Part shown: one piece after another, positions 49,601-60,561 of the stretch | How the letters are laid out: each line of letters opens with the position of its first letter | Numbering within the stretch: the first letter of the stretch is position 1 | NCBI GenBank assembly: GCA_000349905.1 | Contig: KB722761.1 | Location: forward strand, 317,647-381,646 | DNA length: 64,000 nucleotides | Direction: 5' to 3' | From: Volvariella volvacea V23 | Lineage: Eukaryota > Basidiomycota > Agaricomycetes > Agaricales > Pluteaceae | The notes under the pieces: generated by a model | The model's input: only the letters and a program-made list of their open reading frames with translations | Databases searched by the model: none | Told to the model about the DNA's origin: nothing | Position numbers and translations under genes: made by a program

Positions 49601-52038
49601 GGGACAACCCCGACCCTGACGCTCTCTGATCCTGCATCTTGTCCTTCCTCACCGCGCCCGAGGGAGCTGAAGAAATCGCCTGCTTCGACTTGTTGGCCGC
49701 CCGGAGCGATATCGTCGCCAAACAGACTGGGGGCAGTGGTCGTGGACTCGCTGTCCGCAGGTGGGATGGCGCTGGTGGCGTCAGAGGCAGAAGCAGAGGT
49801 GACGCTCGCGCTGAACTCGGAGGGTTCAGTTTCGCCTCCGGCGAGTAGCGCCGAGTCTTCGTCTTCGACTAGAGAGTGCGATTGGGTCCCTGTGGTTGTT
49901 GGTTCGGCAAAGGAGACAACAGGCTCGCGTAATCCTCGACCGTCTTCCGACGTGGCAGTAGCATCGTCAAGAAAGGCAGATGCCTTGAGCGTTTCGAGTG
50001 CTTCAGCCACCCTCGCTGCGATTTCGGCTTTTGAGAACCCAAGCAAGGTGACCAACTCTTCCCTCGAATCCGCCTTGAACAGGCTCAGCAGTGCTTTCCA
50101 GCTCTCTCCGCCCGCAGCACCATCCGCCTGGACCTCAGCTTGAGTCTCTGTCTCGGCTTGAACCTCTTTGCCTCTCTCTTCCGCAAACGCCCTTAATTCT
50201 CCATCATCAACAGCCTTCTTCAACCTCCTAACTCTCTCAACAACCTCATCCTCAGTAACAACATTCCTCAAATGCACAACCGAGCTCTGGTTCTTGCCTT
50301 GTGAGGATGCGAGGTTCTGGACAGTCACAAGTCTGCCTCCGAATCCAAACGAACAAGAGATAGGCCTGCGGAGCCACTTTGGCGGTTGCTTTAGCGAAAG
50401 AGAGGAAGTCGCATCTCGACTTTGGTTTGCTTGCGAGTAGGAGGTGTTGGGGAGGTCAAAGATATCCGAGCCATCGGGGCGAGGCGCGATAGAAGGTTGA
50501 GCACTGGTGCTCGTACTGGCAGATTGCTGATTGGTGTATTGAGTGGAGTGGATTCCGATGGTACCATCAAAGAAAGCGGTAGCGAGTAAGTCAGGGTTAC
50601 GAGGACACCAGTCAACCTGGAAAGCCCAGTTGTCCGCTGAAGGAATCTGTCATACGTCACATCAATACCGTAAAACTCTAAACCGAGTATTAAGACCCTT
50701 GTACACACCTCGCCAATAATTTCTGATGTTTGAGGGTTCCAGCAGAGAGCACGGTTATCTTTTCCGCAGGATAACAACAAGTCGGCGTCTTGTTTGCACC
50801 ACGAGAGCGACAGAACGCCTTTTTCGTGTCCGGTCAAGATCTACACCAAGAGAAGAAAGGAACGTATTTAGCAAAAATACGGTCACGAGATCATAGAAAG
50901 CGAGAAAACTCCATACCTTCTCCGGGGCGCGCGCGTTACGAAGATCCCAAACCATGATAACGGGTGATGAATCGTCTTCAGAAGCGGTGACCACCCGAGT
51001 TGCCTATAACACAAAAAAAGAAAGAAAGGAGAGGCACGATCAGATACCTCATCCACGATAAACTCGAAACACCTACATTATCCGGATGCCAAGCAATATC
51101 ACTCATTCCTCTCCTCCCTCCAACCGCTAAGCTAGCATTTCCAGCACCCACCTGACCAGATAATGTGCCTGCACCACCGCCATAAGCCAAAGCCACAACT
51201 TCACGCTTCCCTCTCAAATCCCAAACAACGGTGTACCCTGTACTGCTTGCACCGGCGAGAACATATTGTACTTGTTGGTTCCAGGCGACGGATGTTATTT
51301 CGTCTAGCTTGTTGCTCCGTGCGCCGGGGGTTGGGGTGTAAGGTTTGCTGGGGTCTTTGAGGTCCCAAATGTATACCTGAATAGGAGCGACGGGCGTCAA
51401 GATATGCAGGTGATGAAAGTTGCTGTTGACCGCACCTCGCCGCTGACACCACCAGAGGCCAAAAGGTTGGCTTGAATCGGATTAAAGTCGAGGCCCCGTA
51501 CAGGCCCTGTATGAATAGTATTTCTGAGTATCAATGACTCTGAGGTGCTGATAACACGACAGAGGGAGCGAATATGAGTGCGCCGCGTTGAGTTGAACGA
51601 CAAAAGAGACGCGTACCCTGCACCTGCAAGAATCTGAGCGGGATCCCATAAGACAAGTTCTCCGTTCTCCATTCCTGCAGCGATAACACCTCGTGAACGA
51701 CTTCCATCTCCAGCTCCCCATGCGAGTCGATTGAACCTATCCACACCAATCAGTCAGTCACCCCCACTACATACGCACGCAGCAAGACCAGGTGGAAAGA
51801 AAGAACGCCGAACGCACCTAGCGGTATCGGTGACGAACCCCTTCGGTCCGTTCTGCGTAATCCCGCCCAACTCGAATTCATCCTTATCCAAGAAATCCGG
51901 AGCCCAAATCTCGAGTTGACTTTCATTGCTAAATGACTCGTCCAGAGCCCCCGCAACCGTGCCCGTAGCAAGCAGCGGCAGGGATGCTGTAGGTGACCAT
52001 GCGAATGTTGATGTGCGATGGATTTGCTTGAGTTTCAT
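46647..52038 (-). CDS. SEC31: COPII outer-coat subunit SEC31
   Basis: Ten exons: 51818-52038, 51617-51736, 51436-51547, 51077-51376, 50917-51003, 50709-50840, 47211-50646, 47048-47140, 46840-46957, 46647-46774, about 1,581 residues. It starts [16 protein letters not shown], the standard SEC31 N-terminus. WD40 blades follow ([82 protein letters not shown]). Next come the blade-completing segment, the alpha-solenoid ([20 protein letters not shown]), a long Pro/Gly-rich linker for Sec23/Sar1 contact, and the conserved C-terminal helical domain ([30 protein letters not shown]). With SEC13 it forms the cage of ER-to-Golgi vesicles. In exon 8 the frame breaks at a GGG at 47100-47102, where one base too many separates HIPESARP from [12 protein letters not shown]. 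Because the gene is essential, a sequence error is the simplest cause. Confidence 0.95.
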
Positions 52039-52583
52039 GAGGCGGGTTCTGGCAGACTCTGATGCAGTTGTCCAGGTGCGACGAGGAGATGTACTAGGAT
52101 GAGGAGAAGGACGTAGGGGATCGTAAAATAAAGTGGGAGGAGGACGTGGAGATCTTTTTCTGAGCAAGTCGTGATTTCGTCCGGCGTTGTGACACGTCGG
52201 TGCTTGTTTGGCCGGCCCTAAATGCACACGTGACTGCGCCGCTTAGCGCTCTTGCGCGGTGCGCGCTTGAGATCGCGGCGGTCGCCTCAACACAGCTAGG
52301 TCGCCCAGGCCAGCGGTAATTCTCGCTGCCCCCTGGAGGATGACTAAACTCGACTTATCGCCTCCACCAGCAGAATGAATTGAGGGTGCGTGCTTCTCCT
52401 CCCACGAGTGTTCATATATGACCATATCCAAGGCACAAATAGACGCCATTAGCGAGCCGTGTGTATTACTCGCCAAGTTTGACTGTTTTGAGCTCACAAA
52501 ACAGTCAAAAGCTTACTAAGTCCAGTATGACGACATTGGATTCTCGCATAGCTCATGATGGTGACATCCACAAGACCCCGTGT
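52039..52583. other. Divergent promoter region SEC31 / GST
   Basis: About 550 bp shared upstream region between two divergent genes. The GST side has a good TATA element; the SEC31 side has none obvious. Confidence 0.45.
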
Positions 52584-52590
52584 TATAAAA
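52584..52590 (+). promoter_or_regulatory. TATA box of GST gene
   Basis: TATAAAA 65 bases before the ATG at 52649. Confidence 0.5.
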
Positions 52591-52648
52591 GGGGCACTTT
52601 GGGGAAGCAGTCACTCATCCCCACACGACAAAAGTCAAGTAGCGAAAG

Positions 52649-53612
52649 ATGCCCGAACAGATCACACTCTATTCTGCAAAGGTCCGTCTTCACCCTCTTA
52701 TGCTTGATGATGCTGACATGACCCACGACCATCCCAAGATTAGATCTGCCCCTTTGCCCATCGAGTACGTATCCATTTAATTGATCCATCTGCACGCCGC
52801 TTATTTCTTCCTCTCCATCGCAGGTTGAACTCGCCTTGAAGGAATCCAAACTTCCATACACCCGTTTTGAGGTCGACCTCCAAAACAAACCAGAATGGTA
52901 CGCCCCTAAAGTCAATCCAGCAAGCAAGGTGTGTCCCCTTCTTCCTCCTCGTCCCTATCCTCGATCTAATATCATTCCTACTACAAGGTCCCTGCGATAG
53001 CCTACGGCGGCCCCCAAGTCCCACCAAATGAACCTTCCCTTGACTCCCAAAAACTAACCGAATCCCTCGTCCTCGTCGAATTCGTCGCAGACCTCTCCAA
53101 CTCCCTCCGCCCAGCCGACCCCGTCCTCTCCGCCAAAGCGCGCTTCTTCATCGACGCCGTCGCCACCAAGCTCGTCCCCGCCCATTCGGGCCTCTTAATC
53201 CGCGGCGAGGACCCAAAGGCCCTGTATGACGCTCTCGAGGCTATCCAGGCGTTGTTGCCTGAACGGGGATATGCTATAGGAGAGGAGTGGTCGACTGCGG
53301 ATGCTGCTGTTACGCCGTTCCTTGCGCGGCTTTGGGTGGCGCTTAAGAATGATTTGGGAGCGTACAAGGAGGGTGTAGGGAAGGAGGTTTTCAATGTGCT
53401 GAGCACGGACCCGAAGTTTGAGAGGATTAGGGAGTATTTCAAGGCTGTAACGGAGAGGGAGAGCTTCAAGGCTACTTTTGACGAGGTACGTAACCCCTTA
53501 TTCCTCAGTCGAGGTCTGTCTGAAACGTAGACGCTTGTAGAACTATATTGTTGAGTACTACAGCAGGAGATTTGCGCCCCTTCGGGCACAAGTCCAGGCA
53601 GCCAAGGCATAA
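52649..53612 (+). CDS. Omega/Ure2-like glutathione S-transferase
   Basis: Exon 1 (52649-52681) encodes MPEQITLYSAK. A 21-nt micro-exon (52744-52764) encodes ICPFAHR. The next exon begins VELALKESKLPYTRFEVDL. A further exon (from about 52988) encodes VPAIAYGGPQVPPNEPSLD through the helical C-terminal domain (AKARFFIDAVATKL; WSTADAAVTPFLARLWVAL), and a last exon NYIVEYYSRRFAPLRAQ ends at 53612. The thioredoxin fold is followed by the GST alpha-helical domain. The CPFAHR motif places the catalytic cysteine of omega-type GSTs in the micro-exon, so the enzyme should act as a thiol transferase or deglutathionylase in the cytosol. The length is about 240 residues. A paralogue lies 2.8 kb downstream. 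Missing the micro-exon would delete the active site while keeping the frame. Confidence 0.9.
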
Positions 53613-55372
53613 TGATAGGTCGATTGGAATGTTGTCACTATGGTGCAGAGAATTTATGTATGTATAGTATTTGCGAATTGGTCAATGGTCCCCACAGAGG
53701 CGCCTTCCATCACTAAACTATTAACTAAACCCGAGGAAAAGGGTCGAAGGAAGATTATCTATGAATCTCCACAAACCACCATAAACATACCGAGAGCCCT
53801 TGCCATCACGTTCATTTGGGTCCTTGTTTGCGCAAGCCTGTTGGGCTTTGGCACGATTATGCTGGGCCATGCCATTTTGAAGGTGTATGTGCTGTCCCTG
53901 CTTTGACATAGAAGCGAAAGACCATATTCTTTCCGGCCCCTACATTGCAACAATTAATGCGACTAAACCAATGTCAACCACTGCTGGAACAGCACGGAGC
54001 CTGCGGTCCTTTAACCTTAGGTAAACTGGTAGGCTTAGTGGCCCTCAGGCTCACAGAGATGTTAGTGAAGCACATGATCTGATTCTAACTTACAATGACC
54101 GGGATGTGATATATGCAGCCCTCAAGCTTTTGTAATATAATCAATGCTGCAAGCCATTCAGTTCTCTTGATGATTTTACCTAACAGCGGTTGTAGACTAG
54201 AGGGGGAGTTATGGTATTTGTGTGCGTGGAATAAACAATAGGCACTTGATTCGAATCACGAGCTGTGAGTTGAATTTTACCTGCAGTTGAGCCTGTGCTG
54301 AGGAAGGACCATGTCAGTATCGTGCTGCGTTTCACATCGGGTAAAATTCCGCAGCTTCTCAGAGGATTGCCTACCGAATACCGCTTCCATAGTCTCAATC
54401 AGGGTCTTGTGCTTTCCTGGCTGCTAGAAGTCGGTGCATTCCTTTTTAGCTTGCATCTTATCCCTCTCCCCTTCGGTGCAACTTCGGTATCAAAATGACT
54501 ACGCCGTGGAGAACTTAATGGAGGGTAGCTAGAGAGTGCCGTCTGTATTTAGGACACCATAAATACGCCATGGTCCTATGGTATTACTATTACAGCGGTA
54601 AGAATACTTTGATCTATTCGAGCTTGCTTATGACTTGGTTGCTAAACGATTCTTTTGAATTTTCGTATGATGGCAAGGGTTCCTGTACAGTTGCGACGCG
54701 GGAAATAAGAAAAATCATGTACGACCATGCATAAGTCGAAATTCCTCTATTATCGTTAGACGATATCGTCATTAGTCCAGAATGGCAAATCGCGAAGAAC
54801 ATCACCTCACTCTGACTGTGGGCAGGCGTAAATTGCTCATGTCATCAGAACCGCGCTTATGCTCCAGTGAGTTGATGAGCATCCCATATCAACGAGATTC
54901 AGCTACCACCACCCACCACATTGACACCACTAACACGGCAATGAGCCTGAGTCATTGCACAATACAGTGAAACGTACTCGATGCCTGAGCAATATCCAAT
55001 TGAAGTTGATTCAACCTCCGTGTGTCGGTGTTTTGATCGTCATTCCATTTGTCATCCGAGCTGCCTTAACTTACTCTGATTCCCTTTTAGCCTTTACACC
55101 TTTTCATCGCCTACATCGGGAATTAGCTAGACTCTCGAGCTCTCTAACGTTCGCCTCAGGGATGTATGGCTTGCTTACCGTCACCGTTTGTCCAAGTTGG
55201 TACTCTCTTTGAAGGGCGTCAGATAGCTTGTCACCAGCCATATTCAGATTCTCGTCTGAGAATATTGCTGACCGAAATGGGCGCCTATATTTGCGACCCA
55301 CGAGTGGACGACAAGGTGCATTCACGTCAGAATATGGCATCTTGACCGGGAATGCTAGCTCAAACCCAGGTC
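53613..55372. other. Spacer between GST copies
   Basis: About 1.8 kb without a supported gene. Short frames around 53640-54500 have no coding character; the region ends with the promoter of the second GST copy. Confidence 0.4.
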
Positions 55373-55378
55373 TATAAA
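55373..55378 (+). promoter_or_regulatory. TATA box of the second GST copy
   Basis: TATAAA 76 bases before the ATG at 55449; layout like that of the intact copy. Confidence 0.45.
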
Positions 55379-55448
55379 ACCCAGGATGGGTGGTTGCAGT
55401 TCCTACCACACCCTCAAAGTCGCCGAGTAGCTAAGCATAGCAAAAGCA

Positions 55449-56516
55449 ATGCCTGAGCAGATCACACTCTACTCTTTAAAGGTACGTCTGGCACATTATT
55501 CCTGCGCTTCAGTGGTCTTACGACTATGGCATCGCCCGTCATCCTAGCCCCACCCCTTCGCCCATCGGGTACATACATGTTCCTTCATTTCGTGAGCAAC
55601 CTTGCCCGTTCAAATGACTTCTTCGCAGGTCGAGCTAGCCTTGCTGGAGTCCAAATTCCCGTACACCCGCTTCGAAGTCGATTTGGATAATAGGCCCGAC
55701 TGGTACACCCAAATCCACCCAACGGCAGAGGTGTGCTTTCCATCCATCTCCATCCAATATTAATCCTCTTAAATAACCCACTTCCCCTTTCATGCACTCC
55801 CCAGGTCCCAGCATTGACCTATGGAGGCCCTCAAGTCCCCGCCTCCCAACCTTCCTCCGAGTCCCACAAGCTAATCGACTCCTTCGTCCTGCTCGAATTC
55901 ATCGCCGACATCTCCCCGCCCGGCACACTCCACCCCACGGATCCCGTCCTCGCAGCCAAGACTCGCTTCTTCATCGACGCGGTGGCCACAAAGCTCACCC
56001 GGCTTATATATCCGTCATCGCCCGCGGGGAGGACCCGAAGGTCCTTCTTGACGAACTCGAGGCGATCCAGGCTTTACTGCCCAAGTCTGAACCTGGACGC
56101 GAACAGTACGCTATTGTGGACCAGTGGACGATTGCTGATGCAGCTTTTGTGACGATCGTCGCTCGGGCGTTTTTGGTTCTTGAACACGATTTAGGGGGTT
56201 ATGAAGAAGGATTGGGGAGGGGGGGCTTACAAAGTTTTGAGTACTGACGAAAAGTTTGAGAGGATTAGGGAGTATATGAGAATCAGTAGGGAGAGGGAGA
56301 GTTTTAGGGCTAGTTTTGATGAAGTGAGTATATCGTCAGATTCCCCTTCATTTTGTTGATGGTCTATAATTAATCTAGGCCTATATTCTCGAAGTGTCTT
56401 CGAAGAGATTGGGAGGATTCAGGGCGAAAATTCAGGCTGGTGCTAAGGCGTGTAACGGTGGTGCTCGCGGGAGGAAGTCAACTTATTATGTACACATGTC
56501 AGTTGAACGCAGCTAG
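55449..56516 (+). pseudogene. Decayed omega-type GST paralogue lacking the catalytic Cys
   Basis: Exon order is identical to the intact copy: MPEQITLYSLK, a 21-nt micro-exon at 55548-55568, then VELALLESKFPYTRFEVDL and VPALTYGGPQVPASQPS. The micro-exon reads PHPFAHR, so the catalytic Cys is His. Near 56000 one base appears to be missing (KLT then a shifted YISVIARGEDPKVL). In the G-run 56219-56225 one base appears to be extra (shift before YKVLSTDEKFERIREY). The last exon (from 56379) reads through the ancestral stop to a TAG at 56514. Three independent lesions indicate a pseudogene. The surviving similarity is still high, so the duplication is fairly young. Part of the C-terminal domain remains open over 100 codons. 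Confidence 0.85.
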
Positions 56517-56710
56517 TGTCAATGCTTACCATGGTTTCATATCGTTCCGTTGTAAGCGAGGGATCCGAGATGCACGAACTGTGACTCAGTACGACAATTG
56601 ACACGACTTAGAGTACAATGCGTATACGGTGGTATCAAAGCTTATATATACCCCGCGCTACACAAGCTTATAGCCTCCGAACGTTTCATACCCCCACTTC
56701 TACCGCCAGC
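56517..56710 (+). promoter_or_regulatory. Upstream region of NTase-fold gene 1
   Basis: Contains a TATATATA-like element at 56642-56650, about 65 bases before the ATG at 56711. Confidence 0.4.
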
Positions 56711-57489
56711 ATGCCTCCATCCAGGACAGAAGTCAAAAGCGTCGCACAAGAAGTGGTTGAAACAGTTCGCTCGTTAGGATACGAATGCTGTCTCTTTGGT
56801 AGTGCAGCTGCGATGTGCTATGGCATGAATAACCGTGTGCCGGAGGTAGGTGTCTCTTTCAATGCTTTTTCAACCATAGAAATGCAATTAACCACATCAC
56901 GGAGATATAGGACGTCGACCTAATCGTGCTCACGACGACCGAACCGGAAAGAATCAAAACCCAGATTGTGTCCACAAATCCATCGAAATACTATCTCGTC
57001 AACTCTGCAAATCCCCAGAACACCTATCGGATACTGTGGTCCAAGCTCTCCTCCGACGCTGAGATTTCTTCCATCTCTTCAACCGCCACTGAAAGATCAT
57101 GCAAAGTAGATATCCTCGTCCCCGGTCTCCTCAGCATTCCACAAATCCCATCAGCTCAGATCACATACACTCCTGCTCACCCTACACTCCCCGTCATACC
57201 CCTCCTAGCCCTGATCTTGCTCAAGCTAAGGGGTTGGGACGACCACAAAGGCGACTACAGACAAAGAATGATTGACAAGATCGCTGTTGACGAAGGGGAC
57301 ATTGAGGAGCTGCTGAGAATCGCCGTTCGACGTGGTGGAGGTGGAAAACCGATATCAGTACCGGGAGAGCGATGGTTACCCAGATGGTTCGTGAGAGAAG
57401 CAACAAACAGGGTTGAATATTTCGTTGAGGAGAAACCAGAGACAAAAGATCACTGGATGAGGTTGGGATTTACTTTTTCTTCAGATTAG
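56711..57489 (+). CDS. Nucleotidyltransferase-fold protein, copy 1
   Basis: Two exons, 56711-56845 and 56911-57489, with a phase-0 intron: 237 residues. The N-terminus has a helix, then CLFGSAAAMCYGMNNRVPE. Exon 2 opens DVDLIVLTTTEPERIKT. Together this is the pol-beta/NTase signature GS...x14...DVD, with the metal-binding aspartates placed directly after the splice. Later come SCKVDILVPGL, a possible third-Asp strand, and a helical tail (IPLLALILLKLRGWDDH). This spacing resembles the AbiEii/MNT group of nucleotidyltransferases. Similar fungal proteins are uncharacterised, so nucleotidyl transfer is only inferred. A start at 56618 is in frame but lies upstream of the TATA-like element, so 56711 was chosen. 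Confidence 0.75.
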
Positions 57490-57769
57490 TCCCCGTCGAA
57501 CTCCAAGTGGCTGAGCTTGAGGGTCTGGCGCGGGCGGGAGGACATGCTGGTGTGGGCGGTGCAGGCGTCGAGCTGTGGCGTGAATTGATAGCCGAGAAAG
57601 CTGTCGAGTTGCCGAGCGACGCCTTTAACCAGTCTACGCGCCCAAAGACTACGCGTCGCTCGTTCATTCCTTCCACTTCTACCCTCAAGTTGTACTTCAT
57701 CGGCTTCATCACACTGTATCCTACATTTGTGTATTGAATACTAATACTACGCTATATCACCGCCGCTCG
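57490..57769. other. Spacer between NTase-fold copies
   Basis: 280 bp. Open on both strands but with no support for a gene. Confidence 0.35.
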
Positions 57770-58676
57770 ATGACAATAACATTCGCCGAAGCGCAACGCG
57801 CTGCTCAAGCCGCAATATCCGTCTTCGCCAAGTTCGGTCTCCAGTGCTGTATATTAGGTAGTACAGCGTGTCGGGCCTATGGCGCATCCAGGGAACCAAA
57901 CGTATGTGCCCTGTACCGATAGCTGAGCTCTCGAATGTCGAACGCGCACAATACACCCACAGGACATAGACATCGTGGTTTTAACAACCCAATATACCCA
58001 ACCGCAGCTCAAGCAAATCCTCACAACCTCAGACCCAAAGAACCGCTTCTACCTCCTCCGCTCCAAAGACCCATTCGCCACCTATCATGTCGTGTGGTTT
58101 CGGCTAGGCGTGGACGATCCAGGTCCCAACCTAGAGAATCTGAGCAAGAAGTGCAAGGTGGATGTACTCCTACCCGGGATTATGAACATCCCCAACGTAA
58201 AGTTGGAGGACGTCGTCTTTAGAGATGCCAAGCCAAGCGAGGGAAACGCGCCTTCACTGCCAGCGGCGCTCTTACCACCAGGGGCGAAGACGAGAACAGC
58301 ATGGAACGGCACTCGACCAAATAGGTCACTGCTATCTCAACCACTCGCACCCCCACCACCACCGCCTCCACAACCACAACCACCCTTGCCGCTAATGCCC
58401 TTCTACACCCTTCTTCTACTCAAACTACAAGGCTGGTCCGACCACCTCTCTTCTTCCAAGTCCCACTTCCAAGCTAAAGTTCCCACCGACATATCAGACA
58501 TCAAGCAACTCCTTCTCATCGCGCAAACGGTGATGTCGAAGGAGGACTTGGAGAGAGCGAGAAAGGACACGGACGAGAGTGTGTTGGGAGATTTGTCGAA
58601 AGGGAGGGTGAGAGCGTGGGTTAGAGAGTTCCCGGATACGAGGGAAGCTTGGAGGGGGTTGGGATTTGAGTTTTAG
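57770..58676 (+). CDS. Nucleotidyltransferase-fold protein, copy 2
   Basis: Two exons, 57770-57901 (44 codons) and 57963-58676 (237 codons plus stop), giving 281 residues, with the intron at the same place as in copy 1. The motif is CILGSTACRAYGASREPN plus DIDIVVLTTQ after the splice. KKCKVDVLLPGI supplies the likely third Asp, and the helical segment FYTLLLLKLQGWSDH follows. A Pro-rich insert (residues about 165-185) is absent from copy 1. Both catalytic Asp residues are kept. The pair forms a tandem duplication, head to tail, with moderate divergence. Substrate and biological role are unknown; no partner gene is adjacent. Confidence 0.78.
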
Positions 58677-60561
58677 AGTGTGGTGCCATTTGCTCCATCT
58701 TTGGGTTACACGGCCTGTGGATATCCCTGTGCCTCGTGGTTTGGTTCGTGACGAGTCCCAACGTGTACGCTTCGCTTTGTATCTGTATCTCTTCTCGCTC
58801 TCTCTTTCTCCCTCGCATGCTTTGTGTATTTTGCCTGTGTACTCTGTCCCGATTCTGTCATCTACTCGCTTTGTGACATAGATTTATACACTGATGTTTC
58901 ATATACCTTCCCTAGTTTTGTATCCAACCGAAATTGCGAATATACAGCGCTAGCGCTGTATATTACCCGAACACAACTTCGTACTCAAGCGTTGCCTTTC
59001 ATTTCACACCCTGCTGTCGGCTCTATTTTACCGACAGTGTACATGTTCACAAAGACTCGCCGCCTCGTCATCAACACTCTCGGTAAGCTATCTACCCACT
59101 CTCGGATGCATATAACCGCTGAGCGCTGAACCCAAGGAACAAACCTTTGCGCAGTGAAACTGAATGTACCGGCACCAGTCAGCAGATTTACGCATATACT
59201 TACCGAACTACCGGGAGATATCCAACTCTCTATATCACAAAATTAGACTCACAACGCCTATGCTAATAATTCGGGACTTGGCAATTCGGGCATGGATGAT
59301 CCTGAGGCCTGATGCCTGGGAGATGAATGCTACCATCTCAAACGGATAGAACTGGAGCTGCCACGCTCGTAATCCTTTCTCGTACGTTGTTTGGATTACT
59401 TCCCCTGCTGGTGCAACTGGATGTCAATTGAGCGATCGGGGTATGATACTACAATACAAGGGGAACGGCTAAGTATTCACTGATTCAGGTACCACCGGTA
59501 GTACGCCCAGAAGGTGAATCCTATCGGTAAAGTAAATCTTTTGTTTACACTCCGAGGGCCCAACGGTTTTCGGAAGGCAGAAATTTCCGACGGCCGGAAA
59601 CAGTGCCCAGGAATACCGCTCTTTATGCCCGACATGGCATTAGGAGAACTCGTATTTGTCGGAGACGCGGACGTTTGTTAACAGGATCGGCGGACAAGAT
59701 ACTGAGCATCGATCAAAAACGATGGAATGGTAAAGGGCCGAGCGTGAACGCTGACATGGGGCCTCTGTCGATTGAGCATTTGCGGTGGGGACGTGAATTC
59801 CGGCCCAGATACATAAGCGCTCTAAGGCGACCTCCCTTCAGTGCTGACATACTTGATCCAGCGACAGCCCTCCCATGCCTTAGATAAGCTCTCTTGCATC
59901 ACAAGATTTATCATGTTCAGAGGGATGTCGCGTGGGATGAAGGGGAGTCTATATCGACGAGCGCGTAGCTGGCGCGCACTTTCTTCTGATCTCGTAATTT
60001 CGACATCCGTAGCTTGAGGGGCCCTCGCGCGGTCCTGGACAACGAGAGGACGCATATTCGGTGAGTAGGCAGTTCTCAAGCAGTGAACACAAAAGCGATG
60101 GACGTATTTTGAGCGCCAGAGGATGCTGACGCTGAGCTACTATTTTTTTACTGAATATAAAAAAAATATTACAAGCGATGATGTACAAGACGATGCTGTA
60201 TCCACCAAAACCCATCTAAAATTAATCATGTTCGCAACCACAGATACGAGCATACCTTGGTATAAACCGTTGATTCTACAAACACGTTGTGGGGTATTAT
60301 TATGCATACAGGTGATATGACGACTGACTTCACAAACCGCTCACTAGAATTGATAGCCATCAGTCGAACACGAAACGATCCAACATCGCCCAGTCATGGA
60401 TCGGTTGGATAAGTTTGAGATTCCCAACACCCTCGATGCCCCAGTAATGTCCCCCTATATTAGTCGGGTAATGCGTAATCTCATATTCGGTTTTATCTCG
60501 ATATTTCGTGACATGAGGGCCTCTTTATTAACCGATTGAGGAATAGGCTTCTTGAGGGATA
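58677..60561. other. Intergenic region
   Basis: About 1.9 kb. A perfect 14-base palindrome ACAGCGCTAGCGCT... lies near 58946. No coding sequence, RNA gene or mobile element could be supported. Confidence 0.4.

Noticed and set aside
48899..50143. 414-codon Ser/Thr-rich plus-strand frame
   Set aside because: Entirely antisense to the SEC31 solenoid exon, which is homologous and biased; the Ser richness reflects complement of Glu/Ala/Gly codons.
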